The position numbers and the translations under genes were made by a program. A model generated the notes under the pieces. That model was not told where the DNA came from and searched no databases. It saw nothing but the letters and a program-made list of their open reading frames with translations. A stretch of DNA of 64,000 nt, taken from NCBI RefSeq assembly GCF_034676725.1, contig NZ_JAUCBR010000004.1, positions 821,501 through 885,500 of the forward strand. The letters are read 5' to 3'. The stretch comes from Denitromonas sp. (GTDB lineage Bacteria > Pseudomonadota > Gammaproteobacteria > Burkholderiales > Rhodocyclaceae). Shown here piece after piece: positions 8,722 through 19,812 of the stretch; position 1 is the stretch's first letter, and each line of letters begins with the position of its first letter.

Positions 8722-8777
8722 GCCCCCGCCTCGGCGGGGGCCTGACCCGAGCCCATGCCCGGCGTGGGCTCGGGTCA
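8722..8777 (+). terminator. Two stacked GC-rich hairpins after urtA
   Basis: First hairpin: GCCCCCGCC (8722-8730) pairs with GGCGGGGGC (8733-8741). Second: a perfect 13-bp stem, TGACCCGAGCCCA (8743-8755) with TGGGCTCGGGTCA (8765-8777), 9-base loop. No T-run follows, so this may be a 3'-end stabiliser or a partial terminator rather than a strict intrinsic one. Confidence 0.55.
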
Positions 8778-8919
8778 GAAGTTGTGAAGAAATCGTCGCG
8801 AGCGCAGGCAGGTCGGGGGCGGCCGGCGCGCAGCAAGCGGAATGTATATCAATACATGAGCATTGCGAGCACCGCCCAACCCCGAGATGCCAAGCGCAGT
8901 AGATTTATTCACAACTTCT
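8777..8919. mobile_element. MITE-like palindromic element between urtA and urtB
   Basis: About 143 bases bounded by near-perfect terminal inverted repeats: AGAAGTTGTGAAGAAATC (8777-8794) and GATTTATTCACAACTTCT (8902-8919), 17 of 18 bases complementary. Weaker complementarity continues inward for about 20 bases more, and the centre has a smaller palindrome (ATGTAT-ATCA-ATACAT). There is no coding capacity. No clear target duplication is seen. The element ends 24 bases before the urtB start. Confidence 0.5.
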
Positions 8920-8943
8920 CAGGCACTCAACCGGTCATCCACC

Positions 8944-10563
8944 ATGCCCCTTTCCGTCCCCCACCTGCTTCGCGTGTTCTTGCTTGCCGTGTGCTGCACC
9001 CTCGGCAGCGCCCACGCCACGCCCTCGGCCGAGACGCTGGCCCGGCTGGCGGACGACGACTCCGACACCCGCATCGCCGCCATCGCCGAGCTTGGCGCCG
9101 AGGGCAGCGCGCGGAGCGTGGCGCTGCTCGACGCGCTGGCCGACGAGGCCCTGGCGCTGACCGGCGCGGGCCGGCTGGTGATCCTCACCGACACCGGTGC
9201 GCTCGACGCGGCCAGCGGCGAGGCGATTGAGCCCTACCCGGACGACGCCGATCCCTTGATGGTGAACAACCGCGTGCGCAATGCCTTGCAAAGCGCCAAG
9301 GCCGCCACCAACATCCGCGCCGGCGACCGCAGCACTCGCCTGGCCGCCGCCCAGCTGCTGCGCGACAGCGCCAGCGAGCTGCTGATGCCGATCCTCGAGC
9401 CGGCACTGGCCACCGAGCAGGACAAGGAGATCCGCGCCATCCTGGCGCTGGCCGTGGCACGGGTGAACCTGGCCAGTGCGGAACCGGCCAAGCGCATCCT
9501 TGCCGCGCAGCGCCTCGGCGACTCGTCCGACGCCTCGGTCAAGGCCATGCTCGCCACACTGCTGGACAAGGACGCCAAGGGCCAGTTCATCGAGCCCGAC
9601 GCCGAGGTCCGCGCCGCCGCCAAGGCCTCCGTGCAGGCTATCGAGCGCCGGCTGGCCATGGCCGACCTGGCCAGCACCGCCTTCACCGGCCTGTCGCTCG
9701 GCTCGATCCTGCTGCTCGCCGCGCTCGGCCTGGCCATCACCTACGGCGTGATGGGCGTGATCAACATGGCGCACGGCGAGCTGCTGATGGTCGGCGCCTA
9801 CGCCACCTATGTGGTGCAAGGCCTGTTCCGCGCGCACCTGCCCGAATACATCGACAGCTACGTGATCGCCGCCGTGCCGGTGGCCTTCCTCACCGCCGCC
9901 GCCGTCGGCATGCTGATGGAACGCACCGTGATCCGCTGGCTCTACGGCCGCCCGCTCGAAACCCTGCTCGCCACCTGGGGCCTGTCGCTGGTGCTGATCC
10001 AGACGGCGCGCGTGATCTTCGGCCCGCAGAACGTGGAGGTGGCCAACCCGGCCTGGATGAGCGGCGGGGTCAGCACCTATGCCGACATCGTGCTGCCATG
10101 GAACCGGCTGGTGATCATCGGCTTCGCCATCTTCGTGCTGTTGCTGGTGTGGCTGATGATGCAGAAGACCCGCCTGGGCATGTTCGTGCGTGCGGTGACG
10201 CAGAACCGCGCCATGGCCGGCTGCGTCGGCGTACCCACCGCGCGCATCGACACCCTCGCCTTCGGCATCGGCGCCGGCATTGCCGGCCTGGGTGGCTGCG
10301 CGCTGTCGCAGGTGGCCAACGTCGGCCCGGCCATGGGTCAGGGCTACATCGTCGATTCCTTCATGGTGGTGGTGCTCGGCGGCGTCGGCCAGCTCGCCGG
10401 CGCGGTCACCGCGGCGATGGGCCTGGGGCTGATGACCAAGATCCTCGAAGGCTGGGCCGGTGCGGTGGTGGCCAAGATCCTGGTGCTGGTGTTCATCATC
10501 ATCTTCATCCAGAAACGCCCGCAGGGCCTGTTCGCCCTCAAGGGGCGGTTTGTGGAGGATTGA
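8944..10563 (+). CDS. urtB: Urea ABC transporter permease UrtB
   Basis: A 539-residue permease of the LivH/UrtB type. It starts with a signal peptide (MPLSVPHLLRVFLLAVCC... to SAHA) and a soluble periplasmic extension of about 220 residues, rich in helix-repeat-like sequence, which is characteristic of UrtB and absent from LivH. The permease domain follows (GLSLGSILLLAALGLAITYG, VINMAHGELLMVGAYATY, TLAFGIGAGIAGLGGCAL) with about eight helices. The ATG at 8944 is preferred because the signal peptide begins there; an upstream in-frame ATG lies inside the palindromic element. With UrtC it forms the membrane channel of the urea importer. Confidence 0.93.
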   Translation: MPLSVPHLLRVFLLAVCCTLGSAHATPSAETLARLADDDSDTRIAAIAELGAEGSARSVALLDALADEALALTGAGRLVILTDTGALDAASGEAIEPYPDDADPLMVNNRVRNALQSAKAATNIRAGDRSTRLAAAQLLRDSASELLMPILEPALATEQDKEIRAILALAVARVNLASAEPAKRILAAQRLGDSSDASVKAMLATLLDKDAKGQFIEPDAEVRAAAKASVQAIERRLAMADLASTAFTGLSLGSILLLAALGLAITYGVMGVINMAHGELLMVGAYATYVVQGLFRAHLPEYIDSYVIAAVPVAFLTAAAVGMLMERTVIRWLYGRPLETLLATWGLSLVLIQTARVIFGPQNVEVANPAWMSGGVSTYADIVLPWNRLVIIGFAIFVLLLVWLMMQKTRLGMFVRAVTQNRAMAGCVGVPTARIDTLAFGIGAGIAGLGGCALSQVANVGPAMGQGYIVDSFMVVVLGGVGQLAGAVTAAMGLGLMTKILEGWAGAVVAKILVLVFIIIFIQKRPQGLFALKGRFVED

Positions 10564-10583
10564 AGCCATGGCCAGCGCCGCAT

Positions 10584-10643
10584 GGCGGGTTGAAACCCGC
10601 CCTACAACAAACCACCGCTCCGTAGGGCGGGTTTCAACCCGCC
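10584..10643. repeat. Inverted repeat between urtB and urtC
   Basis: A perfect 22-bp inverted repeat, arms 10584-10605 and 10622-10643, with 16 unpaired bases between; each arm itself contains GGCGGGTT-GAAACCCGCC, a smaller palindrome. The outer ends CCTAC/GTAGG match the arms of the repeat after msbA (30970-31046), so both belong to one GTAGGG-type intergenic repeat class. Confidence 0.7.
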
Positions 10644-10668
10644 AATCCCCTGACAAAGGGATCACCCG

Positions 10669-11825
10669 ATGAGAACACCCCTGTCCGTCCGCCTTTTCCA
10701 GAGCCTGCCGCGCACCGCCTGGCTGGCGCTGGCGATCTTTGCCGCCATTGCCTGGATCGCCATCCCCGCTGCGCATCTGCTGCTGCCCGAATCGAGCCCC
10801 TTCCATGTGTCGGCCTACACCGTGACCTTGCTCGGCAAGATCCTGTGCTACGCCGTGGTGGCGGTGGCGATGGACCTGATCTGGGGCTACGCCGGCATCC
10901 TGTCGCTCGGCCACGGGGTGTTCTTCGCCCTCGGCGGCTACGCCTTCGGCATGTACCTGATGCGCCAGATCGGCACCGATGGCAGCTACGGCGTCGACCT
11001 GCCCGATTTCATGGTGTTCCTCGACTGGAAGGCGTTGCCGTGGTTCTGGATCGGCTCCGACTCCTTCCTGTGGGCGCTGATCATGGTTGTCGCCGTGCCG
11101 GGGTTGCTGGCCTTCGTGTTTGGCTGGTTCGCCTTCCGCTCGCGCATCAAGGGCGTGTATTTCTCGATCATCACCCAGGCGCTGGTGTACGCCACCATGC
11201 TGCTGTTCTTCCGCAACGAAACCGGCTTTGGCGGCAACAACGGCTTTACCGACTTCAAGCGCATCCTCGGTTACGACATCACCTCGCCGCAGATGCGCCT
11301 GGTGTTGTTCGGCCTGTCGGCAGCGCTGCTGATCGCCGTGCTGATCCTCGGCCGCTACCTGGTCACCTCCAAGTTCGGCCGCGTGCTGGCGGCGATTCGT
11401 GATGCCGAATCGCGGGTGCGCTTCATCGGCTACCAGCCGACGCAGTACAAGCTGGCCATCTGGACGCTGTCGGCCGTGCTGTGCGCCCTGGCCGGCGCGC
11501 TCTATGTGCCGCAGGTGGGCATCATCAACCCGAGCGAGATGAGCCCGGCCAACTCCATCGAGATCGCCGTGTGGGTGGCCGTGGGCGGGCGTGGCACGCT
11601 GATCGGCGGGGTCATCGGCGCCTTCATCGTCAATCTGGCCAAGAGCTTCTTCACCGTCAGCTTCCCCGACTACTGGCTGTTCTTCCTCGGCTTCCTGTTC
11701 ATCGGCGTGACCCTGTTCCTGCCCGACGGCGTGGTTGGCCTGTGGCGCAAGCTGCGCGGCCGCCGCCCGACCGCCACCGAAACGGAAACCCCGGCACCGG
11801 CCGCCACCACCCAAGGAGCCAAGGC

Positions 11826-11829
<4 letters not shown>
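10669..11829 (+). CDS. urtC: Urea ABC transporter permease UrtC
   Basis: A 386-residue LivM/UrtC-type permease with about nine to ten membrane helices. Recognisable blocks are YAVVAVAMDLIWGYAGILSL, GHGVFFALGGYAFGMYLM, RIKGVYFSIITQALVYATM, NNGFTDFK and AVWVAVGGRGTLIGGVIGAF. It pairs with UrtB in the inner membrane. The start follows an inverted repeat, and its stop overlaps the urtD start by 4 bases (ATGA), so the ATPase is translationally coupled to it. The hydrophilic Thr/Ala/Pro-rich tail of about 20 residues is of no obvious function. Confidence 0.94.
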
Positions 11830-12650
<821 letters not shown>

Positions 12651-12662
12651 CGCGGCCCGGGC

Positions 12663-12734
12663 ATTGGTCATTGGTGAGGGGTGATTGGTCAAAGCCCGCA
12701 CCGCGCCACGCATCACGCATCACGAATCACCCAT
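12663..12734. repeat. Degenerate short-repeat spacer between urtD and urtE
   Basis: The left part carries CATTGGT, GTGATTGGTC units and the right part three heptamers ATCACGC, ATCACGA, ATCACCC (12712-12732), which are partly complementary to the left units. It could fold into a loose hairpin within the operon. No gene is present here. Confidence 0.4.
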
Positions 12735-12756
12735 AACCCGCATGGAGCGAAGTGAA

Positions 12757-13461
12757 ATGCTCACCGTCGACAATCTCAACCAGTACTACGGCGGCAGCCA
12801 CATCCTGCGCAACCTCGGTTTCGAAGTGCCGATGGGCAAGGTCACCTGCCTGCTCGGGCGCAACGGCGTCGGCAAGACCACGCTGCTCAAGACGCTGATG
12901 GGGCTGGTGCCCAGCGCCACCGGCAGCATCCGGCTCGAGGCCGGCGGCACCACGCACGATCTCACCCGCACACCGTCTTACGCCCGGGTCAAGGCCGGCA
13001 TCGGCTATGTGCCGCAGGGGCGCGAGATATTTCCGCGGCTCACCGTTGAAGAGAACCTGCACATGGGCCTGGCCACCTGCTCGGCCCGCACGCCCCTGCC
13101 CGACCGCATCTTCGAGATGTTCCCGGTGCTGCTGCAGATGATGCGCCGGCGCGGTGGCGACCTCTCCGGCGGCCAGCAGCAACAACTGGCTATCGGCCGT
13201 GCGCTGGCCATGGGGCCGAAGCTGCTGATCCTCGACGAGCCCACCGAGGGCATCCAGCCCTCCATCATCAAGGACATCGAACGCGCCATCCGCACCCTCG
13301 CCGCCACCGGCGAGATGGCCATCCTGCTGGTCGAGCAGTACTACGACTTCGCCGAATCGCTGGCCGACCACTACCTGCTGATGGAGCGCGGCGAAATCAT
13401 CATGCGCGGCCGCGGTGACGAGATGGTGGCGCACGGCGTGCGCGAGGCCTTGTCGGTGTGA
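12757..13461 (+). CDS. urtE: Urea ABC transporter ATP-binding protein UrtE
   Basis: A 234-residue LivF-type ATPase. It opens MLTVDNLNQYYGGSHILR, a UrtE hallmark, then Walker A GRNGVGKTT, the Q-loop region IGYVPQGREIFPRLTVEENL, signature LSGGQQQQLAIGRAL, Walker B LLILDEPTEGIQP and switch VEQYYDFA. GGAG at 12744-12747 with 9-base spacing supports the ATG at 12757 over the earlier in-frame ATGs at 12685 and 12742. It completes the urea importer. The urease operon starts 160 bases later with its own regulatory signals. Confidence 0.94.
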   Translation: MLTVDNLNQYYGGSHILRNLGFEVPMGKVTCLLGRNGVGKTTLLKTLMGLVPSATGSIRLEAGGTTHDLTRTPSYARVKAGIGYVPQGREIFPRLTVEENLHMGLATCSARTPLPDRIFEMFPVLLQMMRRRGGDLSGGQQQQLAIGRALAMGPKLLILDEPTEGIQPSIIKDIERAIRTLAATGEMAILLVEQYYDFAESLADHYLLMERGEIIMRGRGDEMVAHGVREALSV

Positions 13462-13476
13462 GCACCGTTGTGGACC

Positions 13477-13506
13477 GCACCACGATGGTGCGCACCACGG
13501 CAGTGC
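13477..13506. promoter_or_regulatory. Tandem NtrC-type binding sites upstream of ureD
   Basis: GCACCA-CGA-TGGTGC (13477-13491) is a perfect match to the dyad GCACCA-N3-TGGTGC known for the nitrogen regulator NtrC. A second, weaker dyad GCACCA-CGG-CAGTGC abuts it (13492-13506, two mismatches). They lie about 115-145 bases before the predicted sigma-54 start site, a normal enhancer distance. Confidence 0.7.
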
Positions 13507-13594
13507 ATTTTCGCCCGCGCCGCATGGGCCCCGACGCGCCGGCCAAGCCCGTAAAACCGCCGCCGCCGGCTCAATCCACCTCGCCGGCCCGAGC

Positions 13595-13610
13595 TGGCCC
13601 GCATGTTGCA
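13595..13610 (+). promoter_or_regulatory. Sigma-54 (RpoN) promoter for the urease operon
   Basis: TGGCCCGCATGTTGCA fits the -24/-12 consensus TGGCACG-N4-TTGCA with a single mismatch. The predicted start of transcription is near 13621, immediately before the ureD ATG at 13622, implying a leaderless or almost leaderless message. With the upstream NtrC dyads this predicts activation under nitrogen limitation. Confidence 0.6.
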
Positions 13611-13621
13611 ATGGCTATGGC

Positions 13622-14485
13622 ATGAACGCCCCGCTGCCCCGCATCGCCCCGCCCGCCGACACCACCGCGCCCGCCTGGCAGGCACGCCTGTCGCTGGCCT
13701 TTGCGCAGCGCGGGGCACGCACCGTGCTGACCCGGCGCGAGCACCTCGGCCCGCTGCGACTGCAAAAGGCGCTCTACCCGGAAGGCGAGGCCATCTGCCA
13801 CGGCATCGTGCTGCATCCGCCGGCCGGCATCGCCGGTGGCGACCAGCTGCACATCACGGCCGAGGTCGGCCCCGGCGCCCACGCCCTGCTCACCACCCCC
13901 GGCGCCGGCAAGTGGTATCGCAGCCTGGGCGCCGACGGCGTGCTGACCCAGGACCTGCAGGTGGCCACTGGCGGCGTGCTCGAATGGCTGCCGCAGGAAA
14001 ACATCGTCTTCGACCGCGCGCTGGCGCGCATGAATACCCGCATCACGCTCGCCCCCGGCGCCACGCTGATCGCCACCGACATGACGGCGCTCGGCCGCCA
14101 CGGCGGCGGCGAGCGCTTCGACACCGGCCGTCTGGCCCAGACCCTGCGCATCGAATGCGACGGTCGGCCGCTGTGGCTTGAGCAGATCCGCCTGCACGGC
14201 AGCGATCCGCTGCTGCACGCGACCTGCGGCCTGGCCGGCCGACCGGTGTTCGGCAGCCTGATCGCCATCGGCGACGGCCTCGACGACGCCCTGCTCGCCG
14301 CCTGCCGCGCACTGCCGGTCACCCACGGCGACGGCGCCATCACCCGCCTGCCCGACCTGCTCATTGCCCGCTATGTCGGCGAGCGCTGCGAAGCCGGCCG
14401 CGCCTGGTTCAGCCAGCTGTGGCAGCTGCTGCGCCCCGCGCTGACCGGCCGCGACGCCCAAACCCCCCGTATCTGGAACACCTGA
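13622..14485 (+). CDS. ureD: Urease accessory protein UreD
   Basis: A 287-residue UreD (UreH) protein, part of the UreDFG complex that channels nickel to apo-urease. Family blocks are visible: WQARLSLAFAQRGARTVL, REHLGPLRLQKALYPEG, HPPAGIAGGDQL, LLTTPGAGKWYRS, WLPQENIVFD and GRHGGGERF. The ATG at 13622 is the first plausible start; the upstream extension of the frame crosses the regulatory region and lacks family similarity. No ribosome-binding site precedes it, consistent with the predicted leaderless transcript. Confidence 0.93.
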   Translation: MNAPLPRIAPPADTTAPAWQARLSLAFAQRGARTVLTRREHLGPLRLQKALYPEGEAICHGIVLHPPAGIAGGDQLHITAEVGPGAHALLTTPGAGKWYRSLGADGVLTQDLQVATGGVLEWLPQENIVFDRALARMNTRITLAPGATLIATDMTALGRHGGGERFDTGRLAQTLRIECDGRPLWLEQIRLHGSDPLLHATCGLAGRPVFGSLIAIGDGLDDALLAACRALPVTHGDGAITRLPDLLIARYVGERCEAGRAWFSQLWQLLRPALTGRDAQTPRIWNT

Positions 14486-14493
14486 GGACGCCC

Positions 14494-14796
14494 ATGGAAC
14501 TGACGCCCCGCGAGAAGGACAAGCTGCTCATCTTCACCGCCGGCCTGCTGGCCGAACGCCGGCTGGCGCGCGGCCTGCGGCTGAACTACCCGGAAGCGGT
14601 CGCCTACCTGTCGGCCGCCATCCTCGAAGGCGCACGCGATGGCCGCACGGTGGCAGAGCTGATGAGCCATGGCACCACGCTGCTGGGCCGCGAGCAGGTG
14701 ATGGACGGCGTGCCGGAGATGATTCCGGAGATCCAGGTCGAGGCGACCTTTCCCGACGGCACCAAGCTGGTGACCGTCCACAACCCGATCCTCTAG
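14494..14796 (+). CDS. ureA: Urease gamma subunit
   Basis: A 100-residue protein, exactly the usual length for UreA: MELTPREKDKLLIFTAGLLA, RGLRLNYPEAVAYLSAAILE, ARDGRTVAELMSHG, and the end VTVHNPIL. It is a structural subunit of the (UreABC)3 urease, in the cytoplasm. GAGG at 14483-14486 precedes the start, and ureB follows 12 bases after the stop. Confidence 0.96.
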   Translation: MELTPREKDKLLIFTAGLLAERRLARGLRLNYPEAVAYLSAAILEGARDGRTVAELMSHGTTLLGREQVMDGVPEMIPEIQVEATFPDGTKLVTVHNPIL

Positions 14797-14808
14797 AGGG
14801 GCACGCCC

Positions 14809-15113
14809 ATGATTCCCGGCGAAATCGACACCCAGCCCGGCGAGATCGAGCTCAACGTCGGCCGCGCAACGCTGACGCTCGAAGTCACCAACACCGGCGA
14901 CCGGCCGGTGCAGGTGGGCTCGCACTACCACTTCTTCGAGACCAACCCGGCGCTCAGTTTCGACCGCGCGGTGGCCCGCGGCTTCCGCCTCAACATCGCC
15001 GCCGGCACCGCGGTGCGCTTCGAGCCGGGGCAGCTGCGCACGGTCGAACTGGTGGCGCTGAGCGGCGACAGGAAAGTCTTTGGCTTCAACGCGCAGATCA
15101 TGGGGGACCTGTA

Positions 15114-15114
<1 letters not shown>
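14809..15114 (+). CDS. ureB: Urease beta subunit
   Basis: A 101-residue UreB: MIPGEIDTQPGEIELN, NTGDRPVQVGSHYHFFETNP, LNIAAGTAVRFEPGQ and RTVELVALSGDRKVFGFNAQ are family signatures. It is the second small structural subunit of urease. The TAA stop overlaps the ureC ATG by one base, giving tight coupling of subunit synthesis. Confidence 0.96.
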
Positions 15115-16817
<1,703 letters not shown>

Positions 16818-16827
16818 GGGGTCTCCC

Positions 16828-17337
16828 ATGCTGCTGATCGAACACCGCTACACCGGCACCGACGAGAGCACCAAGACGCTGACGCTGAACTTCGACCAGC
16901 GCACCAAGAGCCGCCTGCGCACCACGCTCGACAGCGGCGAGGACGCCGGCCTGTTCCTGCCGCGCGGCACCATCCTGCGCGGCGGCGACCGCCTGCTGGC
17001 CAGCGACGGCGACATCGTCGAAGTGTGTTCGTCACCCGAGGCATTGATCGAGGCGCGCTGCGAGAACCTGCTCGACCTCGCCCGCGCCGCCTACCACCTG
17101 GGCAACCGCCATGTGCCGGTGCAGGTCGGTGGCGACATGCGCGGCGGCTGGCTGCGCCTGGCCGATGACCATGTGCTGGCCGACATGCTCGCCGGCCTGG
17201 GCTGCATGCTGAGCCGCCTCGAGGCACCCTTCGAGCCCGAAGCCGGTGCCTACGGCGGCGGCCACTCGCACGCCGGCGACGAGCCCCCCGCCGAGCGCCG
17301 CGGCCCGCGCATCCACGAGTACCGCACCGCGCCATGA
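16828..17337 (+). CDS. ureE: Urease accessory nickel chaperone UreE
   Basis: A 169-residue UreE. The peptide-binding N-domain (LTLNFDQRTKSRLRTTLDSGEDAGLFLPRG broken across residues 18-47) is followed by the metal-binding domain with GNRHVPVQV, and a C-terminal tail containing GGGHSHAGDE, a short histidine motif for nickel. It delivers nickel to UreG/UreDF. The stop overlaps ureF by 4 bases. Confidence 0.94.
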   Translation: MLLIEHRYTGTDESTKTLTLNFDQRTKSRLRTTLDSGEDAGLFLPRGTILRGGDRLLASDGDIVEVCSSPEALIEARCENLLDLARAAYHLGNRHVPVQVGGDMRGGWLRLADDHVLADMLAGLGCMLSRLEAPFEPEAGAYGGGHSHAGDEPPAERRGPRIHEYRTAP

Positions 17338-18017
17338 GCCTGGCCCGCATCCGCCTCCTGCAGTTGAGCTCACCGACCCTGCCGGTGGGCGCCTACACCT
17401 ATTCGCAAGGCCTGGAATGGGCAGCCGAGGCCGGCACCGTCACCGATGAGGCCAGCGCCAGCGCGTGGATCGGCGGCCTCATGCGCAGCGCGGTGGCGCG
17501 CTTCGAAGCCCCCCTCACCGCCCGCCTGCTGGCCGCCTGGACCGCCGGCGACGACACCACCGTGGCGCGGCTCAACGCCGACTTTCTGGCCAGCCGCGAG
17601 AGCGCCGAGCTGCGCGCCGAGACCGTGCAGATGGGCTACTCGCTGGTGCGCCTGCTGCGCGACCTGCCCGCCTTCCGTGCCGTGCCCGGCCGGGTCGAGC
17701 GGCTCGACGCCATCGACACCCCGGCCTTCCCCACCGCGTGGACGGCCGCCGCCAGCGCCTGGCAGATTCCCGCCCGCGAAGCGCTGCCCGCCTATCTGTG
17801 GGCCTGGCTGGAGAACCAGGTGATGGCGGCGATCAAGGTGGTGCCGCTCGGCCAGTCGGCCGGCCAGCGCCTGCTGGCCACGCTCGGCGAAGACATCCCC
17901 GCCCTGGCCCGCGCGGCCCTGAGCTGCCCCGAAGACGACTGGAGCAACTTCACCCCCGGGCTCGCACTGGCCAGCTGCCAGCACGAGACCCAATACTCCC
18001 GACTGTTCAGATCCTGA
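17334..18017 (+). CDS. ureF: Urease accessory protein UreF
   Basis: A 227-residue, mostly helical UreF: LLQLSSPTLPVGAYTYSQGL at the N-terminus, ESAELRAETVQMGYSLVRLL in the middle and VVPLGQSAGQRLL near the C-terminus, all family blocks. It bridges UreD and UreG in the nickel-insertion complex. The ATG overlaps the ureE stop; ureG starts 11 bases after its end. Confidence 0.94.
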   Translation: MSLARIRLLQLSSPTLPVGAYTYSQGLEWAAEAGTVTDEASASAWIGGLMRSAVARFEAPLTARLLAAWTAGDDTTVARLNADFLASRESAELRAETVQMGYSLVRLLRDLPAFRAVPGRVERLDAIDTPAFPTAWTAAASAWQIPAREALPAYLWAWLENQVMAAIKVVPLGQSAGQRLLATLGEDIPALARAALSCPEDDWSNFTPGLALASCQHETQYSRLFRS

Positions 18018-18028
18018 AGCGAGACCTC

Positions 18029-18661
<633 letters not shown>

Positions 18662-18681
18662 CCCGACACCAGGAGACCGCC

Positions 18682-18870
18682 ATGCTCAAGACGATGCTCA
18701 CCACCGCCAGCCTGTTCATCCTCGGCTGCGCACCCGCGCTGGCCCACCCCGGCCACGCCGATCAATCCATCCACTGGTCCGAGTGGCTGGCCACCGCCGT
18801 GCTGCTCAGCGCGATCGGCGGAGTCGCGCTGGCTCGCCGCGCGGCCCGGCGCCGGCAGGACCGGCACTGA
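18682..18870 (+). CDS. Small exported HPGH membrane protein at the end of the urease operon
   Basis: A 62-residue protein with a signal peptide (MLKTMLTTASLFILGCAPALA), then HPGHADQSIHWSEW, one membrane helix (about 36-51) and a basic tail RRAARRRQDRH. AGGAG at 18671-18675 supports the start. The HPGH directly after the signal peptide recalls the first metal-binding motif of HupE/UreJ nickel permeases, yet the rest of that family is missing. It is the last gene before the terminator, so it is co-transcribed with ureG. A nickel-related role is speculation; the gene itself is likely real. Confidence 0.7.
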   Translation: MLKTMLTTASLFILGCAPALAHPGHADQSIHWSEWLATAVLLSAIGGVALARRAARRRQDRH

Positions 18871-18891
18871 AGGCCACGCGCCGCCGCAAAA

Positions 18892-18921
18892 CAAAACGCC
18901 CTGCACGGACAGGGCGTTTTG
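18892..18921. terminator. Bidirectional terminator between urease and cobalamin operons
   Basis: A perfect 12-bp stem, CAAAACGCCCTG (18892-18903) and CAGGGCGTTTTG (18910-18921), with loop CACGGA. The A/T tracts in both arms provide a U-run in either direction, fitting its position between two convergent operons. Confidence 0.9.
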
Positions 18922-18944
18922 CATTTATCGGGGCGGGCGGCAAT

Positions 18945-19730
18945 TCACTCGCGATCGGTCGCCGCGCCCTGGAACCACGACAGCTTGTCGGCCAGGGTGA
19001 TCACCGTCCCGACCAGCATCAGTGCCGGCGGCTTGATGTTCGCCGCAGCCGCCTTCTCGTCCAGGTCCGCCAGCGTGGCGGTGATCACCCGCTGCGCCGG
19101 CAGCGTGCCGTGGCGCACCATGGCCGCGGGGGTGTCGGGCGACAGGCCGTGGCCGATCAGCTCGCGGCAGATCTCGCCAATGCGCGACACACCCATGTAG
19201 ATCACCACGGTCTGGTTCGGCCGCGCCAGCGCCGGCCAGTCGAGGTCAATCGCCCCCTCCTTGCCGTAGCCGGTGGCAAACACCACGCTCTGCACATGCT
19301 CGCGGTGGGTGAGCGGAATGCCGGTGTAGGCCGACACGCCGGAGGCGGCGGTGATGCCGGGCACCACTTCGAAGGGCACGCCGGCCTCGACCAGCGCCTC
19401 GGCCTCCTCGCCACCACGGCCGAAGATGTACGGATCGCCGCCCTTGAGCCGCACCACCCGCTTGCCTTCGCGTGCCAGCGCCACCAGCAGGGCACAGATC
19501 TGTTCCTGCGGCAGGGCGTGGTCGGCCGCCTTCTTGCCGACATAGCGCTGCTCGGCGGTGTCGGGCAGCAGGGCCAGCACATCCGGGCCGACGAGGTTGT
19601 CGTAGACCACCACATCGGCCTCGGCCAGCAGGCGCGCCGCCTTCAGGGTCAGCAACTCGGCATCGCCGGGGCCGGCACCGACCAGATACACCCAGCCGGG
19701 ACGCGCGGGATTGTCGATCACTTTACGCAT
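18945..19730 (-). CDS. cobA: Uroporphyrinogen-III C-methyltransferase
   Basis: A 261-residue SUMT. Signatures: GWVYLVGAGPGDAELLTLKA (SAM-binding loop), ADVVVYDNLV, RLKGGDPYIFGRGGEEAEAL, VVPGITAASGVSAYTGIPLTHR and VIYMGVSRI. It adds two methyl groups to uroporphyrinogen III, giving precorrin-2 for cobalamin or sirohaem. It is last in the btu-cob operon. Start at 19730 has GGAAA just upstream and begins the family-like MRKVIDNPARPG; the frame extends further upstream without similarity. With no ring-contraction genes nearby, it may serve sirohaem as much as B12. Confidence 0.93.
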   Translation of the reverse strand: MRKVIDNPARPGWVYLVGAGPGDAELLTLKAARLLAEADVVVYDNLVGPDVLALLPDTAEQRYVGKKAADHALPQEQICALLVALAREGKRVVRLKGGDPYIFGRGGEEAEALVEAGVPFEVVPGITAASGVSAYTGIPLTHREHVQSVVFATGYGKEGAIDLDWPALARPNQTVVIYMGVSRIGEICRELIGHGLSPDTPAAMVRHGTLPAQRVITATLADLDEKAAAANIKPPALMLVGTVITLADKLSWFQGAATDRE

Positions 19731-19812
19731 GTGTTTCCAGAATTCGCTCAATGGCCGCAAGTATGCCGAGCCGGCGCCCCCGACGCCAGTGCGCCGAGCC
19801 GCCACACAGCGC

